DNA of 64,000 nt from Calycina herbarum (taxonomy: Eukaryota > Ascomycota > Leotiomycetes > Helotiales > Pezizellaceae): the NCBI GenBank assembly GCA_001414485.1, contig LLEY01000059.1, positions 1 through 64,000 on the forward strand, given 5' to 3'. The notes beneath the pieces were generated by a model. That model was not told where the DNA came from. It was given only the letters and a program-made list of their open reading frames with translations, and did no database searches. Position numbers and translations under genes: made by a program. Below are positions 44,960-55,500 of the stretch, piece after piece (within the stretch, counting starts at the first letter, position 1; the number at the start of each line of letters is the position of its first letter).

Positions 44960-47900
44960 AGGTCCTCGTTATAGCTCTTCTACTTTAGTCGGTAGTAAAG
45001 AGACTTCTATCGCGTCTTACTTATAAGTACTTCCTTAACCTCCTATTCTTCTTCTTTATTAACGATAATCGGTAGAGATAGCGTACTTACTTATCTAGGC
45101 AGAGGATCGTCTAAAGCTTTTCGTAACTTCTCTAGTATAAAGACAGGATAGACTCTAATAGAGAATAGTAACTAGAGTCTAAAAGTAGAGCTAACTTCTT
45201 TAAGAATCTTAAAAGGTCTAGCTATCTAGTAGTCTAACTTCCGGCTAGGTCTTTACGTATTCTAGTCTTTTATAGTAATAAAAACTATATCGTCGACTCT
45301 AAAGTCTACTTCTTATCTATGTCTATTTACGTTCTATTCTTTCTTTTCTTAAGCTTTTATTATATTCGCTTAGCTAACGTCTAGTACTTCTTAAAGAGTC
45401 TTTATAACTATTATAGCTTCTTCTTATAATAGTCTCTCTTATATAGTCGAGGGTCTAGGTATATACTAGTTAAAAGACGTTCTTAGTAAGTAGCTCTTTT
45501 ATAATTTAAACGAGGATATTATAATAGTACTATAAGGTAGTATAAGCTAAGCGTGGTCTATTATTAGAAGTAGCTCTAACTAATTATTCTAGTAGTAATT
45601 TATATATAGTTATAAGCGCTAATCTAGGTACTGGTTTATAATTTCAGTTTATCTATCTATCTAGGTATAATTTACAGTTAAAAGTCGAAGCTAGACGCTA
45701 AGGATTTATATAAATACTCGCTAGAAGACAGAGATAAACTAAGGGCCTCTATTAGAGATAATACTCTCTAGGATTCCGTAGTATCGTAATACGTATTATA
45801 AGTATAGCCTAGCTATCTACTTAGCTATTACTTCCTTTTAGTATAGAATAGAAATAGATTATTTAAATAATTAGTTAATAACTATAAACATGTTATTAAA
45901 GCTATACTTATTAGCTAGGAAGGATTTAAAGTCTATTACTACGTATTACTATATATATAATAAGACTAGAAGTAAGTATAAATAACTAGAGGTCTTATCT
46001 CTTAGTATATCCGCTCTTTAATATTTATAACAGTTATATATATATTATATAATATTAGACTTTATATTTTACTAGATATATCTTAAGCGAAGGATCTAGT
46101 AGGTCTTATCTCGTCTAGAGTAGGCTAGTAGTACTTGGTTATATACTTTATAGATTAGGTCTATCTATAAAGTATCGATATCTAGTACTATTAAGTAGCT
46201 TTAATAAAGTAGTAGGTCTTTCTCTAAAACGTACGAAGAGTCTTCGTCGTTCTTAGCCTATAATCGTAAAGCTTAAAGTGTTTTAATATTCTTATTTACT
46301 TTATAGATTTATTTAGAGAGTATAAGAGACTCCTAGAAGTGATCGTCGTCGACTAGGGCTAGTGTAATAGAGCTTATTTCGACCTCGAGGTCTTTAAGTA
46401 CTTCTATATTAACCTGTTCTTTCGTTAAGAGCGTATAGGTCTAGTATTATTCTTTTAGCTTCTTCTAAGTCTATAATTCGTCTGTTTTTCGTATTAAAGC
46501 GTCTGTCTTCCTATTCTTCTTTCTAGAATAGTATATTACTATAAAGTAGTATTTAGCTAAAGCTTTAGCTTATCTAGCTTAATATATAGTAAGCTACTTA
46601 GTTGTTATAAAGTACTTAAGTACTTATAGTTAGTATAAATATAGATCTTCTCGTATATACTTTATAATTCTAGTCTCTATTCTATAAGTAAGTATATAAT
46701 TATAAGTATCTCTTTATTATAAATTTTATAATTATACTTAGCTAAGGATATAACCTTACTAAAGTAAGCTACTAGGTACTATTCACCGTCTACTTACTAT
46801 TATTATAGTATCTTAGTAATTATTCTATCTAAAGCGTTTATCTTAATTATTATAGAAAGCTCTAAAGAGTAATAGCAAAGAACTAGAGCTGTTATAAGAT
46901 ATTCTTTCAGCTTCTTAAAAGCGTCTTAATAGCTTTTATCGAAGTTAAAGAGTATATTATCCTTCGTAAGACGTATAAGTGATTTTATAATAATTTTATA
47001 ATTCTATATAAATCTCTAGTAGAAGTTATAAAAGCCTAAGAAGCTCTAGACGTCTTTTACTATATCTGGTGCTTACTAATTCTAGACTACTATAACTTTT
47101 TCTAGATCTACTTTAATACTATTAGTTCTAATAATAAAGCTAAGATATTTTGTCTTCTTAACGTTAAATTCGTATTTCTTAATATCTACTTATAAGCTAG
47201 TATCTCGTAGTCGCTAGAGAACTTTTTATATATATTTCTTATACTCTAATACGTTTAAAGAATAGATAAGGATATTATCTAAGTAAGTAGAGTAGAAATC
47301 GTCTAAATAGTTAAAAAGTACGTAGATAGTCTATTTATAAGTCTAAAGAGTAGAACTTTATATTTATACGTTCTATAATATATATAGAAAGTAGTTAGTT
47401 CTTTAGAATTAGAATCTATTTATATATAATAGAAAGCTTAGTAGATATTAAGTTTTATAAATATATAAGCTTAACTAATATAAGCTAGCGTTTTATTAAT
47501 AAGAGAGAGTAAATAGTAGTCTTTTTAAGTAAGGTTATTAAGCTTCTAGAAGTCGATATAAAAGCGTAATCTTCTATCTACCTTCTTAATAAATAGTACT
47601 AGAGTAGTAAAAGAGGACTAGCTATACTCTATAAATCTCTTATAAAGGTTGTTTAAGATATATTCCTTTATAGTAAGTAGCTTTTTAGTCGATATCTTAT
47701 ATAGTAGAGAATATCTAAGAGTATCTGTTCTTTCTAGCTATATTTTATAGTTATAATATTAGTAAGATAGTAGAGTATCTAAAGCTTCTTTTAAGAATAC
47801 GTCTATAAAATCTATATACTTCTCTAGAACCTCTAGTATTACTATATAATCCTCTTCTTATCTAGCTATAATACTATTAATCTTATATAAACTAGTAGTA

Positions 47901-49691
47901 AACATCTCGCTGTCTTTCTAAAGTAAATAGTAGTATATTCCTACTACGGATATAGTAGAGATATTAATTATTATAGAAGGTTCTTACTTTAGAAAGAGCT
48001 TTTGTTAATAGACTAGAGTAAGTACTTTCTTAGGTAATCCCTCGAGTTCCTGTTTTATAATCTAGTATTATACTTATATAAAAGACTAGTAGTTACTTTC
48101 GTAGATTATAGATATATATTCTAAATATTCTATTATACTAAGTTCTAGAATAGACTAGCTATTTTATCTCTATAATTCGTTCGCTTCTATTATAAGGTTA
48201 TAAGCGTCTACTTGATTCTAGTAAAAGAGTATAGAGTTCTTAGAATAAATAGCTTCGTATAAGAGAGAGGTAGACTACTAAGCAGAGAAGTAAGGCTTAA
48301 GTTCCTCTAACTAGAGTAACTTTTAATAAGTTATATTAATATTAATATAAAAGTATTCAAAGAATTTTTAGCTAAGGATAACGTTATATAACCCTAGGTC
48401 TAGTAGAATAAAAGGTATATTAAAGAATTTACAGCTATCTAATATATAATTAGAGAGGAGGTAGTAAGTAGCTTCTCTACTAATCTCTCTATTATATCTA
48501 TAAATCTTTATAAGTATAAGAAGTCTTTTTATTTTAAGTTTATAGAACTTCGCTAAATCGTAGCTAAATTAGACGTCTATAAAAAAGAAGGTATTTACTC
48601 TAAGATTACTAAGAGTAGTAGTTTATATACTATATCTATTAATTATTATTATAATAGGTAAAGTAAACGCTTTTCTACTAACTAATAACTATAGATTAAT
48701 CTTAAAGAGATTAATTCTATATTTACCTAAGGTAGAGTCTTCTCTTAGATATAGTCGTTTCCTAACTTAGATCTAGCTTCTTCTTTCTTCTCTAGCTTAC
48801 TTAAGTCTACCTTCTTATAAACTCTTAGCTATAGACAGGACTTAGTATAATAGCTGACTTCTCTATAGTTATAACACGTATTAGTAGAGAGGTAAATACT
48901 AGTTATATAAGTAGTAATTTCTAGAGAATATATAGCTATAGCTGTATTTATAGCTATAGTAGATAGATACTTACTTATATACTTTCTAGTCTTTTCTTCT
49001 ATAATATCTTATAAGTCGTTGTTAACGCTACTAGTAAGAGTATAAAAGAGGTCTATGTCTCTCTTAGCTTAAAGTCTAATAACTATAAGAGCTTATTAGA
49101 GGTTAATAGTTAACTTATTAAAAAGGTTATTAAATCTATCTTACTTTAGAGCCTTAGACTTATCTACTAGCTTCTAGAACTTCGCTTGAAACTCGTAGAA
49201 CGTCTTTCGAGTTATTTATAGCTCTTAGTACTTCTTATAAGCTTTGTTATAAACGTATAGACTAACTATAATATTATAGAGATAAGCTAGTATCTTATTA
49301 TAAGTAGTAAATCGGTTATTAGTATCGAACTTATATTTTAAGTAAATATAATTACGTGCTTAGCTAGTAGTAGCGCGATATACTAGGTTTATCTTTACCT
49401 TCTTAAACTCGAAGTAGTTAGTATTAATATATAGCTTTATTATAATTTTAGTCTCCTAGGTATTATACGTGATCTAGTTATCTTTTATTATAAACGTACG
49501 TAGATTCTCTACTTTACTAGTCTTCTTAGAAGACTAGGTAACCTTTTTAGCTTTAAGCTCTATAAGAGTATATTTATAGCGTATATATATTTCTACTACT
49601 TAAGAGATAGATCTAGTATTAACTTTAAGGTAGTAGACCTTATCTATAAGAGTAGTTATTATCTAAAGGATTTATTATAAGGTATTATCGA

Positions 49692-50020
49692 TGTAATAAA
49701 CCTAATCTGCTAGCCCTCTGGTAGTTATCCTTATCTATAGTATACACAGGTGTAGCGGATAATCAGAGAAGTAAGAGGTAGTTTAATTGAAGATCTAAAC
49801 CTATAGAAGAGAAGAGAAGGAAAGAGGAGACTTCTAGAGGTCCTATAATATAGAGATAGCTAAGGAATCGATAAGTTATAGGAATGTCGATCCGTTTATA
49901 GAAATGGTTTCTAGCCTAGATAGGAATAGTTCTAGGCTAGGCTAGGAATAGCAGGCTTTACAGACGCCGGCGAGCAGCCGTACGCGAGTCACGTGCTCGG
50001 CGGTGGCCAGGTCCGTAACA
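49692..50020 (+). repeat. Solo LTR (family F) inserted in E
   Basis: A 329-bp segment starts TGTAATAAACCTAATC and ends GGTCCGTAACA. It is bounded by ATCGA on both sides (49687-49691 and 50021-50025), a perfect 5-bp TSD. Its right 90 bp is GC-rich and free of RIP (GACGCCGGCGAGCAGCCG) within very A+T-rich DNA. The ends form an imperfect inverted repeat of about 16 bp once RIP changes are allowed, longer than in most LTRs, so a small non-autonomous element with TIRs is an alternative. No partner is in the window. Confidence 0.7.
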
Positions 50021-50344
50021 ATCGACTATAAGAGAAGGAAGTGACTTAGACTTTGCTACTATAGAAGAGCTAGTAGTAGCCTAGCTAGTAGATAGAGGTA
50101 GTAGTACTATAGCTTAGAAAGAGGTCTTAGTCTTTTAAGAGCTAGTATTAATAGTAGGTAGTAAAGGTAAAGGTAAAGATAGAAGCTCTTTATTCGATTA
50201 CTTATCGAGCTAGCTAAGAGAGAAGCGTTATAACTTATTACCGTATATAAAGAGATTTGTTATAAAGTAAATATATATGTTTTTATTCGTTAGTTTTAAG
50301 ATATTCGTATACCTTCCTAGACGAGAGTATAAGTTTAGTTTTAG

Positions 50345-50527
50345 TATAATAGCTCTTTATAAATATACTAAAAGAGATACTTATAGAATAGTATTTATAT
50401 TCGAAGAAAACTAAACTAAAGAGAGAAGAGAAGAGTTAGTACGCTCTATCTCTATTTATATATACTAAGCGAGACTTCGGTAGAACCTCGGCACGTGATC
50501 CAGTCGTATGTGACTAGGACTGTTATA
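50345..50527 (-). repeat. 5' LTR of family E
   Basis: 183 bp; because E runs on the minus strand, this right-hand copy is the 5' LTR. Contains CGGCACGTGATCCAGTCG near 50490, also present in the partner. Confidence 0.85.
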
Positions 50528-50744
50528 CTAGGCGAAGTAATATTAACTTTGTTATAATATAAACGTTGTAGAGTAAACTGCTTACTTACTATAAATAGTA
50601 TAGAGTTAGACTAAATACTACTATATAAAGCGAATAACAAAGTAAGGAAAGAAGAGAGTTTTAGAGAAACGAGAGCTTATATATAAGAATCTAGTAGCAC
50701 GTACGTGCCGTACTATAGCCGCGCTATACGTGATCTGCCTCTAG
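50528..50744 (-). repeat. Element D, right part
   Basis: Continues element D beyond E. The block TACTTACTATAAATAGTA, the block AAGAATCTAGTAGYACGTA and the end CTCTAG correspond to 37450-37575. It carries an extra ~45-bp segment (GAATAACAAAGTAAGG onward) absent on the left. The right-hand end is cut by family A copy 3 at 50745. Confidence 0.55.
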
Positions 50745-51190
50745 TGTTATAAATCACGATTATATAGTAGATAGTCTAGACAGCGCTCTAATAGAATAAG
50801 ATACGATATCTAGGAATAGAAGGTAGTATAAGAGGAAATTAGTAATACGAAAGGTATTTAAGAGTTTTAGGATTTTATTATTAGATAACTATTAGAAGTT
50901 ATATAATAGATTCTCTTAGATCTCTTAGAGAATCTAGAGAGATCTAGAGATCTAGACTTATATAGAAATCTAGATAGTACGAGAGGTTCTATATATACTA
51001 GTATATCTACTATCTAGATAGAAGCTTCGTACTTAACCTTAGTTATTAATCTTATTATCTTATTTAATATCTTTAATATAAGTAATAAGTTTACTTCTAA
51101 GTAAATAACCTAGTATATCTATACTTCTTACTTATATATTAATCTTTAAGACTTAGTTATCTTTATTTAGTTTATTTAAGTTTTATTATA
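50745..51190 (+). repeat. 5' LTR of family A copy 3
   Basis: 446 bp, starting TGTTATAAATCACG (the only copy with the unmutated TG start) and ending TTTTATTATA. Inserted in element D. Confidence 0.85.
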
Positions 51191-51244
51191 CTTTAAGCAC
51201 CTACTTAGAAGTTTAGTTACTATAGCCTTAGTAACCCTCGCTAC

Positions 51245-51437
51245 TATAACAGACGTGCTTTAGATAATAGACTTAGAATAAATAATACTCTATTCTTAGA
51301 ATAAAAGACGAGAAGAGTAGAAGAGCTCGAGAGAACCGGGAACTAAATATAAGTTATCCGCGCTAGTGCGTACGCTAGTACTAGCGTGTATCTAAGCGAA
51401 TATATAATATTCAGCCTTTGTAACTATAACTGTTATA
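51245..51437 (+). repeat. Solo LTR (family G) inside family A copy 3
   Basis: A 193-bp insertion starts TATAACAGACGTGC and ends ACTGTTATA. It is flanked by a perfect 5-bp TSD GCTAC (51240-51244 and 51438-51442). Family A copies 1 and 2 lack it at the same place. Its first ~75 bp match 37356-37430 in element D, so G and the D LTR are related. Contains a CpG-rich palindromic stretch (CGCGCTAGTGCGTACGCTAG). Confidence 0.8.
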
Positions 51438-53391
51438 GCTACTATAGCTAGCTTAAATACTAGTTAAGTTAACGTTATAGGAATATCTAGAGATACTACT
51501 AGAAGAACACCTACTAGTATATAGTTAGTTAGAAACAATGATAATATTAGTATACTAGACGCTTTCGAGCTTTATTAGCTTAAAGTACTTAAAGTCTATT
51601 AAAGTTAAAATACTAGATATATATTATAAGAAGCGAAAAGAACTTAACTTATTTCTTCTTTAAATAGACATCTACTTTAACTTTAACTCTAATAAATTCG
51701 AAGGTAATTATAACTTACGAACTATCTTTACTATCTTCTACTTAAGAGGATTAGTATTAAAATAGGCTTAGCTATATTTAGAGAATTTCTTTAAAAATAA
51801 GAATAAGAATAGAAAGATAGAATTAACTAAGATTATATTTAAATCTTAGAAAGGATTTAAAGTAACTATTAGAAAAGTTTTTAAAGACTTCGACGCTATC
51901 TAAACTACTATATATAAGCTTTTAGATATATACTAAACTAGATTAGTAATAGATTATACTAATAAATTCTAATATTATAGAACGAAATTAGAATAGAATA
52001 CTATTACTCTTATAGAACTCTTTTATAATAGATTAAAAGTATATATTCGTAAGAAAATAGCTAAATAAAACTTATAGTTTTAAACTATTATAGATATAAT
52101 TAAGGAGGTCGTTTAGTTAGATAACCGCTTATATAAATTTAAGAAGAGTAACTCTAGATATAAGAAGAAGAGTAAAGAGTTAGAAAAGTAGAAATACTCC
52201 TACGCTAAGTATAGTAAGAAGATAAACGTTATATAGAAAAAGACCTTTCTAAGAAAAGGAAGACTTTTTTAGAAAAAGTGAAATCGTTAATATAAGTAGA
52301 ACTTATATTATAACTATAGCCTCTCTAGTTATAGAGTAAATAAGTATAGTAAGAAGAAAGACTCTAAAAAGAAAGAATAGATTAATACTACTATTTAAAA
52401 AGAAGTAGCTTTACTTAATAAAATTAAACTTATAAATAATAAACTCGAAGCTAGAGGTTATAGTATATAGATTAAAACAGATATCTTAGATATAATAGTA
52501 GATATTATATATCTATAGTTAAATAAAGGAATTAAGTTATAAGTTAGTAAGTTATAAGACGTTAATAATAGTAGAGATCTACTTCTCAAAGAATATAATA
52601 ATATATAGTTAGAAATAGAGTATAAATTATTTCTTTAAATAGAATATAAATTACTACTATTAATAAGTTTATTAGAGTTATTAGAATTAGTATCTAATTT
52701 ATTAGAGGTAGATCTAAGAATACTTAAACCTAAATAAGATAAGATATAGATATTTATTAGAACTTTTAAGAGAGGAAATAGATAAGTATATATAGAAAGC
52801 TAGAAACCTAATTTTTAGAGCCTATATTCTACTTAAGAAATAAACTCTATAATCTTAACTACTTATATAATAGTATAAAATAACTAAGACTAAGTAACTA
52901 TAGTTAGCCTTATTACTAGAAGAGAAACTATTAAGTTTAAGAAACTAGAACTAGAGTAGATAGTACCTAATAACTACCTAGAAGAAGAAGACTTATAAAT
53001 AGTTACTAACTTAAAGAGGAATACTACTAAATAGAAGTAGTATTACTTAGAGGGTTTTAATAAATATAATAGATATCTAAAGTTAGATATTACTACCTAC
53101 TTACCTAGTTAAGATTATAAGTTAGAAATTAATAAGAAGTATTAAGTACTAAGAGTAGAAAAGAGAATAGTAATATTATTTAAGAGATTAGGTAATTAAT
53201 AGATATTTAAAGTTATTTAAGTAAACCTCTAGACTACTCTAATCTAGGAATTTTACTAACTAATAAAAGATAAATAATAGGTTACTAAAATCTTATAAAG
53301 AGAAACTATTAAATAAGTTTATTATAAACTATATACTATATTAGACTAGTTAATAGAGAAATGCTTTATTAGAACTTTTCTAGAACCTAAG

Positions 53392-53540
53392 TGTCGGTAT
53401 AATCAGAGTGAATAGCACTCCACGTGACCTTCTCGCTTAAGGTCTATTTAAGTAGACAGAGCAGCTAACTTTGCTCTGTATACACGAACGATAATATACT
53501 CTTTTTGCATCATGTTATTAGCCACCAAGTCATACCAGCA
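53392..53540 (+). repeat. 5' LTR of copia copy 2
   Basis: 149 bp, TGTCGGTATAATCAGAG to CATACCAGCA. The palindrome CACTGATCAGTG covers 53539-53550 at the LTR/leader border, as in copy 1. No conventional tRNA primer-binding site was recognised beside it. Confidence 0.9.
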
Positions 53541-53730
53541 CTGATCAGTGTCGTGCGCGCAGATCAGAAAAACTGGCTATACGTATCGCGGTTCTCGGAA
53601 TCGTAAGCTTACGTACAGTTACGTAGTTGTGCAAAGTAGACTCCTCTTCTCGGAAGAGACTCCTTCTACTGGTTACACCCCCGACAATACCACTGCAAAC
53701 TCTAGGACTTGTAGTACAGTTACAACAACC

Positions 53731-53965
53731 TTGCAACCTCTCCGAATTGCAACACCCCAACAACCTTGCAACCTCTCCGACTTGTAATACACCCTTACAA
53801 TCTTGCAACCTCTCCGAATTGCAACACCCTTACGACCTTGTAACCTCTTCGACTTGTAATACACCCTTACAATCTTGCAACCTCTCCGAATTGCAATACC
53901 CTTACGACCTTGCAACCTCTTCGACTTGTAATACAACCTTACAACCTTGCAACCTCTTCGACTTG
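53731..53965 (+). repeat. Copia leader minisatellite, seven monomers in a 72-bp higher-order period
   Basis: TTGYAACCTCTYCGA recurs at 53731, 53766, 53803, 53838, 53875, 53910 and 53947. Spacings alternate 35 and 37 bp, a 72-bp dimer period (24 codons). One monomer type ends GAATTGCAAYACCC, the other GACTTGTAATACA. Because 72 is divisible by three, open frames persist on both strands; these are not evidence for a protein. Copia copy 1 has three monomers at 35-bp spacing. Confidence 0.9.
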
Positions 53966-54192
53966 CAATACTACCCTACTTGCAAACGCTCTTGCAACCG
54001 CTCTTGAACCCTTTGGAACGGCTATTGTGCAAAGACAATTCACCCGATTTTGATGACTCATAAGCATCAAAAGAGTGACTTACACAAAAACAAAATTACG
54101 AAACAAGATTACGACGTACTATTCACCTAGTATAAGACAAGATATCCTCTACTACTTCAAGCACCGACAACTTCGTCGACACTACCGACACC

Positions 54193-55500
54193 ATGGCACC
54201 ACCACCGCAGTGGGTTGAAGACAAGGAGGCCACGGCTTATATAAGCACAAAGTTAGAGGAATACGACGTCGATGACATAGATGACGATTATCTATAGGAA
54301 GTATACTATATAGACTTTGATGATTGGCCTAAATCAAAGTTCGTAGGTGTAGCAAGAAACACCCTTATTATAATACGTAAGCTACTACGTAATAGAGGCG
54401 TATAGGTAGAGATAGATAGATATAAGGCACTTATGCTAAAAGCACTCTATAATACAGCTTAAGAGGTTAACTGAACAGAATAGACTATTAAGGAGCTAAG
54501 ACAACAAGTTATCAAGGATCGAACCAAGTTAAAAGAGATAGCTGTAAGATATATATATATTAAAGCTTACTCTAACCGATTCCTAGAGATTAGTTAAGGA
54601 ACTATAGTATACGCTTCTAATATTCCTATCTCTACAACTCCACTAGCAGTAGCTCTTATAACTCCACCGGCAGCTTTTGTAACCTAGAACACTTTTATAA
54701 CCTAGAACGCTTTTATAACCTAGAACGCTCTTATAAGCTAATCAGCTATAGGCAGCTACTCTAGTAATAGCTAGATAGGCAACCCTGCCTTTATACTTAG
54801 TAACCTTATAAAGTTATACTCGGACAAACAAAAGTATAGTAGTAAGAGAGACAACTTCAAGCTTAAGTTAAGAATATTCAAAGATATATATAATCGTTAT
54901 AGTATATCACTCTTAGTATATAACCTTACCTTTCTAATTATACTTAAGAGTTAAGTATCGAACTACTTTTATACTAGCGTCTTTAAGGAAGGAACAGATT
55001 AATTATACGAAGTTCTTTCTACTACTATCTAATTATACTTTAAGAATAAGCTATACTTAAGAGGTTAATCCTCTAAGTAGAATCGTATTACATTCTTACG
55101 AACTAAAGCTAAGCCGGAATATTTAGAAAAGACACCTAGCTAGTACTTTAAGGAGATACTATCTAAATTAGAAGAACTTTGTTATAGACTTCCTAAGGAT
55201 ATATAAAGCGATAGATAATTAGCTAATAAGCTACTTATAGTATATAAGGAAGTACTAGAATACCGAAGTATATACTTAATCTTACTATAAAACTCGTTAC
55301 TTCAAAGTACTATTACCCTTTTAAGAAGCTCTATTTATAATTACAAAGTAAGCTATAATACCTTAAATACTAAAACTCTAATAACCGATCGTTACTTCTA
55401 TAAATACAACAATTCTAGTAACTCTTATAATAACTCCTATAACTACTAGCACTAGTATAAATCTAGAAAGAATAATAAGTATTATATATATAGAAAGGAA
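54193..55500 (+). pseudogene. Copia copy 2 gag, RIP-broken
   Basis: Starts ATG at 54193 (MAPPPQWVEDKEATAYI), collinear with the gag of copy 1 at 10758. An acidic N-terminal stretch (EEYDVDDIDDDYL), the T/P/A-rich linker near 54610-54740 and a Cys-containing knuckle region near 55480 are recognisable. TAG/TAA codons begin within the first 40 codons and become dense after about 54290. The 3' limit is approximate. Confidence 0.6.

Larger units (their letters stand above)
39130..50527 (-). mobile_element. Family E Ty3/gypsy retrotransposon (interrupted by B and F)
   Basis: 183-bp direct repeats at 39130-39312 and 50345-50527 begin TATAATAGCTC and end GTTATA/ATTACA (TGTAATAG...GTTACA before RIP). 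They are flanked by CTAGA and CTAGG, a 5-bp target duplication differing by one RIP-type change. The coding strand is minus. A CCHC knuckle (CYNYRE context) lies near 48850-48890, RT with a YLDNILIYS box near 47260-47290, and RNase H and integrase toward 45000. Removing family B (5.4 kb plus TSD) and solo LTR F leaves about 5.6 kb, normal for a gypsy element. All frames are broken by stops. Confidence 0.82.

Noticed and set aside
53731..53965. CRISPR-like regular spacing of repeats
   Set aside because: The units are contiguous, degenerate minisatellite monomers without unique spacers, in a fungal retroelement leader.
53548..54007. Open frames on both strands through the copia leader
   Set aside because: Created by a 72-bp repeat period divisible by three; the same repeats lie upstream of the true gag start.
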